Source: Bradymonas sediminis (GTDB lineage Bacteria > Myxococcota_A > Bradymonadia > Bradymonadales > Bradymonadaceae). Taken from it: 64,000 bases of DNA. The notes beneath the pieces were generated by a model that worked only from the letters and a program-made list of their open reading frames with translations, made no database searches and had not been told where the DNA came from. A program made the translations under genes and the position numbers. This document shows, one piece after another, positions 56,185-64,000 of this stretch (position 1 is its first letter; each line of letters begins with the position of its first letter). Location of the stretch: the NCBI RefSeq assembly GCF_003258315.1, contig NZ_CP030032.1:844001-908000 (forward strand), read 5' to 3'.

Positions 56185-58491
56185 ATGAATATGCAAAAGA
56201 AATGGACAAGCTTTCCCTTGGCGATGATCGGGCTGTTCTGCCTGCTCGGGTTGCAGCCGGGCTGTGCGGATGAGGATGATAGCGCAGGGCCGGGAAGGCC
56301 CAGCGTCAGCGTGGCGAGCGACGCCGGGTTTGGGTCGACAGGCGATACGGGCGATGCCGGTGACGCAGAAGAAGATGTCGAGGAATGCGTTGGGGAGACC
56401 GACGCGGAATTATGCGACGCCAGCGCGGCGACCTGTGGTGAGTTGGTGGTGACCGATAGCTGCGGTGTGGAGCGGACCGTCGAGAGCTGCGGTGAGTGCA
56501 ACGCGCCGGATTCCTGTGGTGCGCTCGAGGCGAATCTGTGCGGATGCGCGCCGCAGACTGACGATGAGTTGTGTGCCGAAAACTCGGCGGTATGCGGCGA
56601 GTTGGTAGTGACTGACCGGTGCAACATCGAGCGCACGGTCGCGAGCTGCGGTGAGTGTGCGGGGGTCGAGTCCTGCGGCGAGCTTGCCGCGAACCAGTGT
56701 GGCTGTGAGCCGCAGACCGACGCTGAGCTGTGCGCCGAGAACTCCGCGGTCTGCGGTGAGTTGGTCGTAACCGACCGCTGCGGCGTGGAGCGAACCGTCA
56801 GCAGCTGTGGCGACTGCGTGGCGCCGGACCAATGTGGCGACATCGCGCCGAACCAATGCGGCTGCGCGCTGCCGACGGTGGCGGAGCTATGCGCCGAGAA
56901 TAACCTCGAGTGCGGCGAAACCCAGGTCGTCGATAAATGCGGCGCGGATCGCATCCTCGATTGTGGCGAAGAGTCGCTGGTCTGCACCACGCCCTTTGAT
57001 ACTTGCGGCGGCGGCGGTGACGATAATATCTGCGGATGTACCCCGACCACCTGCGAGGAGAGCGGGACCCTCTGTGGCCAGATCGACGACGGCTGCGGCG
57101 GCACGCTCGACTGTAATTATTTCTGCGTCGAAGGGCTGTCGCTGGGCGCCAACCACGCCTGCGCGCTCGGCTCGGGCAAGGCAAAGTGTTGGGGCAACAA
57201 TACCCGCGGAAAGCTCGGCGATGATTCCACCACGCAGCGAAAAAACCCGGTGGACGTCTCCGGCCTGGATCTCATCACCCAGATTTCGAGCGGCGGCGGG
57301 CATACCTGCGCGCTCACCCACGACCAGAAGGTCATCTGCTGGGGCGATAACTCCGAGAGTCAACTCGGCATCGGCACAACGGTCGACGCGCGCAAGCCTG
57401 GCCTGGCGGCGGTTACCTCCGGGGCGACCCAGGTCGTCACCGGTGACGAACATACCTGCGCGCTGGTCAATGGCGGCGTGAAATGCTGGGGCGCCAGTGG
57501 GGACGGGCAAATCGGAAACGATGAGATCACGCTGGGGGCAAAAATCGGCGTCCCGATCGAGGTCACCGGCCTCACCTCTGGCGTGTCTATGATCGCCGCC
57601 GGCGCCTACCATAACTGCGCATTGCTCGACGACGGCTCCGTGCAATGTTGGGGGCGCGGCGACTACGGTCAGCTCGCCAATCTTTCGACCACACCGGAAC
57701 TGGGTGGAACCGCGGTCGGTGTGCGAGAGCCGGACGTTCTGAGAACAGCCGCGCGTGAAAAGACGCCGGTCACGGTCGTGGGGCTGCCGTCCGATGTGGT
57801 TCAGATCACCGCTGGCGATAACTTCTCCTGCGCGCGCACTGCGCCTGGCGAGCTGTTTTGCTGGGGCGCGATGACCTTCCAGAGCCTGATTTGTGAGGTC
57901 GATGGACGCCGCGCCGATGATTGCGCAGTCTTCCCGACTATCGGTCTGGGTCACCCGATTGTGCGGTATCGAAAGGTCGTGAAATCAGCAAATCCCGATG
58001 CTGATGATGTGTGTCAACCTCCAGCGACGCGAAGAAATCCTGTAACAGATAAGTGTGAGTGGGATGAGTATCCGGTTACGAAGGCCTATATCGACCGCGC
58101 GCAGCTTACGCCCTTGCAGATATCGGACACCCGCAACAACCTCGATGTCGCGGCAGGCGCCAATCACATTTGTGCGCGCAGTGACGAGGCCGACCCGACC
58201 AGGACGAATGTCTTTTGCATGGGCCGAAACGCCACGGGTCAGCTCGGCGATGGCACCACGAACTCTTGGACCTCGCCGCGGGCCGTGCACGCCGACTCCG
58301 TCGGTAATGTGATGCGGGCGGAATCTTCGACCGTGCCGTTCTCGCTGTCGCTTGGCGATGAGTTTAGCTGCGCGATTGTCGAGGATAATAACCTGCAATG
58401 CTGGGGCAGTAACCGTGACGGCCAGATTGGCAACACGGCGCTGTCGCGCGACGAGAGTCTCATCCCCTTTGATGTGAAAATCTCGTATTGA
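56185..58491 (+). CDS. Lipoprotein with Cys-rich repeats and a seven-bladed RCC1-like propeller
   Basis: 768 residues. Signal peptide with lipobox LGLQPGC (Cys 28) predicts a surface or outer-membrane lipoprotein. After an acidic Gly/Asp linker come about four repeats of ~52 residues (units such as ELCAENSAVCGELVVTDRC, then ERTVSSCGDC, NQCGC) and a fifth degraded one, to about residue 310. Then follow seven RCC1-like blades, each with a C-A-L...C-W-G motif (HACALGSGKAKCWGNN, HTCALTHDQKVICWGDN, HNCALLDDGSVQCWGRG, FSCAIVEDNNLQCWGSN). The paired Cys in each blade suggest a disulfide-braced exported propeller. It probably binds a ligand or partner outside the cell; no enzyme motif is seen. A terminator follows at 58535. 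Confidence 0.85.
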   Translation: MNMQKKWTSFPLAMIGLFCLLGLQPGCADEDDSAGPGRPSVSVASDAGFGSTGDTGDAGDAEEDVEECVGETDAELCDASAATCGELVVTDSCGVERTVESCGECNAPDSCGALEANLCGCAPQTDDELCAENSAVCGELVVTDRCNIERTVASCGECAGVESCGELAANQCGCEPQTDAELCAENSAVCGELVVTDRCGVERTVSSCGDCVAPDQCGDIAPNQCGCALPTVAELCAENNLECGETQVVDKCGADRILDCGEESLVCTTPFDTCGGGGDDNICGCTPTTCEESGTLCGQIDDGCGGTLDCNYFCVEGLSLGANHACALGSGKAKCWGNNTRGKLGDDSTTQRKNPVDVSGLDLITQISSGGGHTCALTHDQKVICWGDNSESQLGIGTTVDARKPGLAAVTSGATQVVTGDEHTCALVNGGVKCWGASGDGQIGNDEITLGAKIGVPIEVTGLTSGVSMIAAGAYHNCALLDDGSVQCWGRGDYGQLANLSTTPELGGTAVGVREPDVLRTAAREKTPVTVVGLPSDVVQITAGDNFSCARTAPGELFCWGAMTFQSLICEVDGRRADDCAVFPTIGLGHPIVRYRKVVKSANPDADDVCQPPATRRNPVTDKCEWDEYPVTKAYIDRAQLTPLQISDTRNNLDVAAGANHICARSDEADPTRTNVFCMGRNATGQLGDGTTNSWTSPRAVHADSVGNVMRAESSTVPFSLSLGDEFSCAIVEDNNLQCWGSNRDGQIGNTALSRDESLIPFDVKISY

Positions 58492-58534
58492 TTCGACACC
58501 GCCGCCCGCCAGGGCGCCAGTGAGGTGAAAGAGA

Positions 58535-58571
58535 AACCGAGCCGCCCCCTCACGGGCGGCTCGGTTTTTTT
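58535..58571 (+). terminator. Rho-independent terminator after the RCC1 lipoprotein
   Basis: AACCGAGCCGCCC and GGGCGGCTCGGTT pair in a long GC-rich stem around a short loop (CCTCAC region), followed by seven T. It ends the RCC1 transcript. Confidence 0.92.
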
Positions 58572-58653
58572 GACGTTTAGGCGATTCCGGATACAGTGGC
58601 GGCGTTAATGAGCGCGAGGGAACGCGCGTCACGATTTTTTCATGGAGGAAACG

Positions 58654-59346
58654 ATGTCTATTCGGCGTTTAGGTGTGTGTTTTAGTCTTATTTTGATGGG
58701 TGCCGTGGGCGCCTCGGTTGGTTGCGGAGACCCGGTCGATGCGCTGGGCGACGGCAGCCTGCAGCTTGAGTGGGAGGTCAATCCGCTCGGGTGTGAGGGG
58801 GCGGATATCGAGCGCGTGCAGGTCAGCCTGCAGAGCGCGTACCAGACCTATGAGGAGAGCTTTCGTTGCACCGACTCCGGCGCCATCCTCTCCGGCATTG
58901 AGGCTGGGACCTACGAACTCGAAGTGAGCGGGAATAACGACGTCGGACGGCCGATTTTTTCGGTGAAGCCGCGCAAGGTCACCGTGAGCGCCGAGAAGCT
59001 CAACACCACCTCGATGATTCGCCTGACCGCCAAACCCTCCGAGGTCCAGGTTGTCTGGGGATTTGAAAACGGGCTGGTCTGCGGCGCCAACGGCGTCTCC
59101 AAGCTCGAGATCGCTTTTTACGACGACCAGTCCTTTGAGCACGAGCGCTTTCGCGTTTCCTGCGACGCGGGCAGCGCCACGGCCGGAGACCTCTTCGCCG
59201 GCGACTATATCGTCGAGGTGAGCAGCGTCGATAGCGAAGTTAAATTTAGCGGCTTCGAGGAGATTGAACTCGAGCGCGGCATCAACGTGGATGTTCGCGT
59301 TGAATTAAAGCCCAAGACCACCCGTCCAAGCACCGGCGAGCACTAA
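58654..59346 (+). CDS. Small exported lipoprotein, unknown function (paralogue A)
   Basis: 230 residues from MSIRRLGVCF; the ATG at 58642 is rejected because GGAGG lies between it and 58654, correctly spaced for the latter. Signal peptide ends in lipobox ASVGC. The mature part repeats one beta-rich module twice: SLQLEWEVNPLGCEGADIER ... and VQVVWGFENGLVCGANGVSK ..., each W-x-n-C followed by an ESF/ERF strand and a Cys. The pattern resembles carboxypeptidase-regulatory or PEGA-like sandwich domains (inference). A relative with the same two-module plan follows at 59465. Role unknown. Confidence 0.75.
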   Translation: MSIRRLGVCFSLILMGAVGASVGCGDPVDALGDGSLQLEWEVNPLGCEGADIERVQVSLQSAYQTYEESFRCTDSGAILSGIEAGTYELEVSGNNDVGRPIFSVKPRKVTVSAEKLNTTSMIRLTAKPSEVQVVWGFENGLVCGANGVSKLEIAFYDDQSFEHERFRVSCDAGSATAGDLFAGDYIVEVSSVDSEVKFSGFEEIELERGINVDVRVELKPKTTRPSTGEH

Positions 59347-59362
59347 GTCTACTTTGAATTCA

Positions 59363-59390
59363 GACGGCCCATATTTAGGCCGTTGGTTTT
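59363..59390 (+). terminator. Possible terminator between the paired lipoproteins
   Basis: GACGGCC and GGCCGTT-type arms (6-bp stem ACGGCC/GGCCGT, 8-base loop) are followed by GGTTTT. It is weaker than the other terminators here and may only attenuate. Confidence 0.4.
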
Positions 59391-59464
59391 GAAGCACCAC
59401 TTGCGCTAGGCTGATATTGAGAAATATTCTTTCAGGTATCCAAAATTTGAGCAGAGGAACGCAG

Positions 59465-60145
59465 ATGCTAGTCAGAAATCGGAATTGGGTCGTTGGCTTG
59501 TCGCTGGTGGTAGGTTTTTCGGGCGTGCTCATTGGCTGCGGCGATGATGCGCCGACCGGACCCGGCGGGCTCGAGGTCACATGGAAGACCAGCCCGCGAG
59601 GCTGCGAGGATTCCGGCGTTGAGCAGGTGAATATTCAATTGACCCGAGACGACGTCTCCACCGATAATCTCTTCCCATGCACCGACGGCGCTGCGCTCAT
59701 CGAGGAGATCGACCCGGCAGAATATACGCTGACGGCCTTGGGTCTCGACGACGAGAGTCGCACCATCTTCATCGCCGAGTCGACGAAGGTCACCGTGGTC
59801 AGTGATTCAGTGCGCTCCGCCAAGGAGCAGGTTTTGACCGCGAAGCCCGCCGAAGTGAAGGTTGAGTGGCGCTTTGACGGTGGCGCGATGTGCAATTCGG
59901 TGGGCGTCTCCGAGGTATCTGTGTCGATCTTTGATGACGCGGACTTCTTGATTCAGAACGACACCTTCTCCTGTGGCGATGGCTTCACGGTCTTTGGCGA
60001 TATCAAGACCACCGGTGATTTCACCGTCATCGCCGAAGCCAACGGCGCGGATGAAAAAGTATACCGGGGCGACGAGACCGTCTCCCTGGACCGCGGCGAA
60101 GAGGCTGAGGTCATCGTCGTGATGTCCGAAGAAGCGGCGCAATAA
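59465..60145 (+). CDS. Small exported lipoprotein, unknown function (paralogue B)
   Basis: 226 residues from MLVRNRNWVVGL, with GAGGAA upstream; an earlier in-frame ATG at 59417 has no leader character. Signal peptide ends in lipobox LIGC. As in the gene at 58654, the mature part contains two modules opening with LEVTWKTSPRGCEDSGVEQV and VKVEWRFDGGAMCNSVGVSE, with conserved Cys pairs and acidic C-terminus. It is a tandem duplicate with diverged sequence. Function unknown; exported and likely displayed or periplasmic. Confidence 0.75.
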   Translation: MLVRNRNWVVGLSLVVGFSGVLIGCGDDAPTGPGGLEVTWKTSPRGCEDSGVEQVNIQLTRDDVSTDNLFPCTDGAALIEEIDPAEYTLTALGLDDESRTIFIAESTKVTVVSDSVRSAKEQVLTAKPAEVKVEWRFDGGAMCNSVGVSEVSVSIFDDADFLIQNDTFSCGDGFTVFGDIKTTGDFTVIAEANGADEKVYRGDETVSLDRGEEAEVIVVMSEEAAQ

Positions 60146-60180
60146 GCAGCGGAAGTAACTAATCGCCGGCGCGCTGGCAA

Positions 60181-60214
60181 AAAAAGAGCGGCCCGAAAGG
60201 GCCGCTCTTTTTTT
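60181..60214. terminator. Bidirectional rho-independent terminator
   Basis: AAAAAGAGCGGCCC-GAAA-GGGCCGCTCTTTTT: a perfect GC stem capped by a GAAA loop with A and T tracts at both sides. It can end both the plus-strand lipoprotein transcript and the minus-strand menaquinone operon. Confidence 0.92.
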
Positions 60215-60234
60215 GCGTTATCTGAATCCAAAAA

Positions 60235-60927
60235 TCACTTGCGCGTCGCCACATAGATATAGTTGACGCCGAACATCGCAGGCTTGGCGACGACCTTCTC
60301 CTCGAAGCAGCCGGTCTCGCGAATCATCGCGACGAATTCGTCGCCGTAGGGGAAGTTGTCGGAGGTGCGCTGCAGGTATTGGAAGGCGCTCTTATCGGCA
60401 CCGGCCATGCCCCCGATGGTCGGGATAACCCAGCGGTTATAGGCGAGGTAGAAGGGGCGCAGGATGGCCGGCGGCTGGCCGAACTCGAGCACGACCAGGC
60501 GGCCGCCGGGGCGAAGCACGCGCGCCATCTCTTTGAGCGCGACCAGCGGCTGGTCGACGTTGCGGATGCCGTAGGCGATGGACGCGATATCAAAGGACGC
60601 GTCTTCAAAGCTCAGGTCCTGGGCATCCTCGACTCGCCACTCGATATCGGCGCCTTGCTTGGCCGATTTGCGCTCGGCGTGCGACAGCATATCGGCGTTG
60701 AAATCGGTGCCCACAACGCGCGCGTTAGGGCCGACGATATCGTGAAATTGCAGGGTCAAGTCGCCCGTGCCAGCGGCGCAGTCCAGTACATCTTCGCCGC
60801 GCTTGGCCCCCGAGAGTTTCACGGCTTTTCGCCGCACGCCCTGATCGGTGCCCATCGAGATAAAGCGGTTCGCGCGGTCATAGCGGTCGGCGATGCGCGA
60901 GAACATCTGATTGACTTCAGCGGACAT
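60235..60927 (-). CDS. menG: Demethylmenaquinone methyltransferase (MenG/UbiE)
   Basis: 230 residues. SAM motif I DVLDCAAGTGDLTLQF, the UbiE signatures FSRIADRYDRANRFISMGTD (start) and IAYGIRNVDQPLVALKEMARVL, RPGGRLVVLEFGQP. It adds the ring methyl in the last step of menaquinone (or ubiquinone) synthesis. Since menE and menC lie upstream on the same strand, menaquinone is the likely substrate. Terminated by the hairpin at 60181. Confidence 0.94.
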   Translation of the reverse strand: MSAEVNQMFSRIADRYDRANRFISMGTDQGVRRKAVKLSGAKRGEDVLDCAAGTGDLTLQFHDIVGPNARVVGTDFNADMLSHAERKSAKQGADIEWRVEDAQDLSFEDASFDIASIAYGIRNVDQPLVALKEMARVLRPGGRLVVLEFGQPPAILRPFYLAYNRWVIPTIGGMAGADKSAFQYLQRTSDNFPYGDEFVAMIRETGCFEEKVVAKPAMFGVNYIYVATRK

Positions 60928-61018
60928 GATTTCTCCTATCGGTTTCGATATTGCTTCAAAAGATATGGATGCGCGGCGCCGGGGGCGTTTCGTTGGCCCT
61001 CGGCGTCGCGAAATAGGC

Positions 61019-61951
61019 TCAAATGGCCCGGCCCACGGCGTGCGCGACCGGCGTGACCGCGGCCATCAGGGCGTCGAATTCGTGCGGCGTGAGGGCCTGG
61101 TCGGCGTCGCAAAGCGCACGGTTGGGCTGCGGGTGAACCTCGACCATGGCCCCGTCGAGGCCGGCCGCGGCGGTGGCTGCGACCGCGCCTGCCAGCAACG
61201 TAGGGATGCCGATGGCGTGCGAGGGGTCGACGATCACCGGAAGATGCGTGCGCTCCTTGGCCCACATCGCCCCGGCGATATCCATCGTGAAGCGGGTCTC
61301 CTGGCCGAAGCTGCGGATGCCGCGCTCGCATAGGATGATCTGGTCGTTTCCGCCCTTGGCGATATACTCGGCGGCCATCAGCCATTCGCTGAGCGTGGCG
61401 CCGAAGTTACGCTTGAGGAGCACCGGGATCTTGGTGCGCCCGACGGCCTCGAGCAGCGCGAAATTTTGCATATTGCGCGCGCCGATCTGGAAGGCGTCGA
61501 CGCGCTCTTCGAGTTCATGGACCATCGGCGCCGACATGACTTCGGTGACGAAGGGCAGGTTGAACTCGGTCGCGGTGCGGCGAAGCATCGCGATGCCGTC
61601 GAGGCCGTGGCCCTGGAAGGAGTCCGGCGAGGTGCGCGGTTTGAACGCGCCGCCGCGCAGCACGCGCGCGCCCGATTTAGCGACCGCACGCGCGGCTTCG
61701 TCGAGCAACTCCTGGGACTCGACGGCGCAGGGGCCGGCGATGACCACGAAGTCTTTGGCGCCGAAGACGACGTCGCCGATGCGGACCGTCGAACCCTGCG
61801 GGTGCAGATTGCGCCCGACGCGCGGAAATTCAGCGCCGAGCGTGGGCGCCTGGGCTTCGCATTGCGTCGACTGGGTGGCTTTGGCGTCGGTGGGCTTTGC
61901 GTCGCGACGCTCTGCGGCGGGTTTGGTGGGTGCGATATTGTCGCCAAGCAT
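61019..61951 (-). CDS. aroF: 3-deoxy-7-phosphoheptulonate synthase (DAHP synthase, type I-beta)
   Basis: 310 residues. The KDO8P/DAHP aldolase barrel shows FVVIAGPCAVESQELLDEAA, VLRGGAFKPRTSPDSFQGHG, PVLLKRNFGATLSEWLMAAE, ILCERGIRSF, LPVIVDPSHAIG and GAMVEVHPQP, the set for type I-beta enzymes lacking the regulatory ACT/chorismate mutase domain. An extra ~45-residue polar N-terminus (MLGDNIAPTKPAAERRD) is present. It condenses PEP and erythrose-4-phosphate, the first step toward chorismate. Placed between menE and menG, it supplies the precursor of menaquinone. Confidence 0.93.
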   Translation of the reverse strand: MLGDNIAPTKPAAERRDAKPTDAKATQSTQCEAQAPTLGAEFPRVGRNLHPQGSTVRIGDVVFGAKDFVVIAGPCAVESQELLDEAARAVAKSGARVLRGGAFKPRTSPDSFQGHGLDGIAMLRRTATEFNLPFVTEVMSAPMVHELEERVDAFQIGARNMQNFALLEAVGRTKIPVLLKRNFGATLSEWLMAAEYIAKGGNDQIILCERGIRSFGQETRFTMDIAGAMWAKERTHLPVIVDPSHAIGIPTLLAGAVAATAAAGLDGAMVEVHPQPNRALCDADQALTPHEFDALMAAVTPVAHAVGRAI

Positions 61952-62011
61952 AGGCTTTCTCGGGTAAAAAATAAGTCGTTATATAATGCGGCAAAAAAGT
62001 ATGTTTTTGAG

Positions 62012-63529
62012 CTAATTATCGCCGTCAGTAGTGGCGAAGAGTGCTCTTATTTGATGTCGGTTCGTTTTTGAAGTGGCGGTCCGCGGTATTTCGTCGATAA
62101 ACCGCCATTTTCTCGGTATTTTAAAGGGAGCCAACTCGGCTGCGCACGCTTGTTTGAGCGTCTGTAATAGGGGCTCCGTCGGGGCGTTGGAGTCCTTGCG
62201 GACAACAACCGCCGCCACGACCTGGCCCCATTCCGGGTCATCCACGCCGACCACGGCAAGTTCCCTTACACCGTCAACGCCGCGCAGCACACGCGCAACT
62301 TCGGTCGGGTCGACATTTTCGCCGCCGCTCACGATCAGGTCGCTGATGCGATGCTCGATATGAAGGTAGCCCTCCGCGTCGAGCCAACCCATATCGCCGG
62401 TGTGAAACCATCCGTCGATAAATCGCAAATCATGCTCGGGTGGGTCCGCGTCCGTGCTCAAATAGCCCGGACTTTGCATCGGGCCGCTCACCCGAATTTG
62501 GCCGACCTCGCCGGCCGCGCACGCGCTGCCATCCTCGGCTTCGATGCGAATCGTGACGCCGTCCAGTGGCGTCCCTGCGGTGTCAAATCGGTCGTCGCCA
62601 CCGGGTGTGCGCTGGCGGGTCTCGTGCGGCGACAGCGTCGCGATTTGAGAGCCCATTTCGGTCATGCCGTAGGTCGGCAGCGCCGGGATGCCTCGGCGGT
62701 GTGCCTCGCGCAAGAGCTCCGCGTCCATCGGACCGCCGCCGATGAGCACTGCGCGCAACCGGGTGCGGATATCAGCATCGGCTTCGTCGAGCAAGCGATA
62801 GAGCATCGTCGGCACAAATGAGGCCAGGGTCACGCGCTGCTCGGCGAGGAGCGCGAGGACCTCGGGGGCCGAGAATCCCGGCATCAGCTCAAACGAGGTT
62901 CCGTAGATCGCGCTTCGCAGCATGATGGCCAATCCGCCGACGTGGCATAGCGGCAGGCAGCAGAGCCAGTGGTCATCTTCGCACAGCCCCAGGCGCATCG
63001 ACGACGCGCTTGCGCTGGCCTGATGATTTTGAACGCTCAGCGGCACCGCCTTGGCGTGGCCGCTGGTGCCCGAGGTGAAGAGCACCGTCATGGTATCTTC
63101 GCCGTTGATTTGCGCGGGCAGGCATTCGCTTCCAAGCGGCGCGATGGGCGCGCTAAAATCAAGGATATTTGTCGGCGGATGCTTCAACTCAGCGAGGCGA
63201 CCCGCGTCGTCCACGAGCAATAGCTCCAGCGCGATCTTCGAGAGCTGGATATCCAATTCGGCCGCGCTCGCCTTCGAGTGCAGGGGAACAAGTGTCGCGC
63301 CCACCCACAAAATCGCGTGCGCCCAGAAGACAAAATCGAGGCTATTCTGGGAATCTGGCGAGGTCAGGATGCCGACCCGTGAACCACGCGCAACCCCGCG
63401 CTCTTGCAGGGCGATCGCGCGGCGCTGGGCCTCACCGGCGAGCTCGGCATAGGTGAGCGCGACGTCGCCGGCGCGCAGCGCGAGCGTGTCACCTCGGTCA
63501 ATCCATCGTTGCGCGAGCCACGGTCTCAT
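62012..63529 (-). CDS. menE: o-Succinylbenzoate--CoA ligase (MenE)
   Basis: 505 residues from the ATG at 63529 (MRPWLAQRW). A ribosome site GAGGGAG lies upstream, and an in-frame ATG three bases earlier overlaps menC's stop (ATGATGA). ANL-family motifs: MTVLFTSGTSGHAKAVPLS (P-loop), LPTYGMTEMGSQIA, GWFHTGDMGWLDAEGYLHIE, ISDLIVSGGENVDPTEVARV and catalytic Lys near the end (RTATSKTNRHQIR). It activates o-succinylbenzoate with CoA. Coupled to menC, it makes the pathway step before MenB. The longer frame to 63652 is rejected, since it runs inside menC. Confidence 0.9.
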   Translation of the reverse strand: MRPWLAQRWIDRGDTLALRAGDVALTYAELAGEAQRRAIALQERGVARGSRVGILTSPDSQNSLDFVFWAHAILWVGATLVPLHSKASAAELDIQLSKIALELLLVDDAGRLAELKHPPTNILDFSAPIAPLGSECLPAQINGEDTMTVLFTSGTSGHAKAVPLSVQNHQASASASSMRLGLCEDDHWLCCLPLCHVGGLAIMLRSAIYGTSFELMPGFSAPEVLALLAEQRVTLASFVPTMLYRLLDEADADIRTRLRAVLIGGGPMDAELLREAHRRGIPALPTYGMTEMGSQIATLSPHETRQRTPGGDDRFDTAGTPLDGVTIRIEAEDGSACAAGEVGQIRVSGPMQSPGYLSTDADPPEHDLRFIDGWFHTGDMGWLDAEGYLHIEHRISDLIVSGGENVDPTEVARVLRGVDGVRELAVVGVDDPEWGQVVAAVVVRKDSNAPTEPLLQTLKQACAAELAPFKIPRKWRFIDEIPRTATSKTNRHQIRALFATTDGDN

Positions 63530-64000
63530 CATGCTCCCTCGGTCGAAGTGAAGGCGACGGTCGGCACAAATCCCAGGCCGTGGGCGCCGCTGAGGATAAA
63601 CTTCGCGCCTTCGATGCGGTCGGCGTCGGGCGCGGTGTCTTCGCGAAACCACCCGCCGGTGGCGAGGCCGTGCGGGCCTGCGACCTGCGGGAAGGCAGCG
63701 GCGAGCTGGGCGACCGCGCGGCGTCCAATCGCGGAGGCGATAAGATTGCTCAGGACCACGCGCACGTCGTTCTCGATCGCCAGGGCGATGAGCTTCGCGC
63801 TCGGCAAAAGGCCGCCGAGGGTCGAGGGTTTGAGGACGACGGCGCGCATCGCGCCCCCCTCGATCAATCGCGCGCAGGCCGTGTAGGAATCCGCGCTCTC
63901 ATCGGCCGCAATGGCCAGGTTGGAGGAGGCGCCTCGTTGCTCGGCTTGGGCGGCGAATTGGGTGAGGAAGTCGTCGAAATCTTCGACGGCGACCGGTTGC
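63529..64000 (-). CDS. menC: o-Succinylbenzoate synthase (MenC), partial at window edge
   Basis: About 156 C-terminal residues; the gene continues beyond the right edge. Enolase-superfamily features: an IAADESA loop with a metal-binding Asp/Glu near codons at 63900 and catalytic Lys in VVLKPSTLGGLL near 63830. The end reads GGWFREDTAPDADRIEGA. It dehydrates SHCHC to o-succinylbenzoate, the substrate of the MenE encoded next. The stop overlaps menE's start region. Confidence 0.85.
   Translation of the reverse strand, partial: QPVAVEDFDDFLTQFAAQAEQRGASSNLAIAADESADSYTACARLIEGGAMRAVVLKPSTLGGLLPSAKLIALAIENDVRVVLSNLIASAIGRRAVAQLAAAFPQVAGPHGLATGGWFREDTAPDADRIEGAKFILSGAHGLGFVPTVAFTSTEGA

Overview
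The window is about 64 kb of GC-rich, densely coded bacterial chromosome. I see no rRNA, tRNA, phage, integrase or transposase genes. Several traits suggest a deltaproteobacterial-type predator or social lineage, with Bradymonadales/Myxococcota-like as the best guess (inference; no marker gene was compared). These traits are two Ser/Thr kinases with PEGA or TonB-like tails, many lipoproteins including Cys-rich RCC1 propellers, a non-flagellar type III secretion cluster, menaquinone genes and a CrtC/lycopene-cyclase carotenoid pair.

Layout. 1-2.7 kb: a partial membrane protein end, then divergent lycopene cyclase and carotenoid hydratase genes. 2.8-10.2 kb: a minus-strand operon holA > TPR-like protein > degenerate J-like protein > large Hsp70 > helical-repeat protein. 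10.5-17.2 kb: FKBP, MurC-like ligase, MurD, a free biotinyl domain, a lipoprotein FKBP and a lipase-like lipoprotein. 17.3-18.9 kb: thirteen near-identical copies of a 124-bp unit, each holding a 76-bp inverted-repeat element. 18.9-28.1 kb: rhodanese-MoeB, a HEAT-repeat exported protein, Nudix, Maf, YggS, ProC, DivIVA and CinA. 28.3-32.9 kb: a PEGA-domain kinase and an L,D-transpeptidase.

33.3-38.6 kb: type III secretion genes sctI-J-K-L-N-O plus one unknown small gene, closely packed and often overlapping. The needle, export-gate, C-ring and secretin genes are not in the window. 38.6-42.5 kb: a zinc-ribbon kinase, a Crp-like regulator and a DnaC-like ATPase. 42.5-50.0 kb: a complete oligopeptide ABC transporter (A, B, C, D, F) with unusually extended permeases. 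50.2-55.7 kb: aspS followed by a three-gene anaerobic-type glycerol-3-phosphate dehydrogenase whose third subunit is very short. 55.7-60.2 kb: a possible MITE and three exported lipoproteins. 60.2-64 kb: menC (partial), menE, a DAHP synthase and menG, which together link the shikimate entry step to menaquinone synthesis.

The glp dehydrogenase would feed electrons into menaquinone made by the men cluster. The Mur ligases, L,D-transpeptidase, DivIVA and FKBP lipoprotein all concern the cell envelope. The least expected items are the 124-bp array with dispersed relatives, the Hsp70 cassette with an HPD-less J-like partner, the split type III cluster, and the candidate 129-bp MITE.
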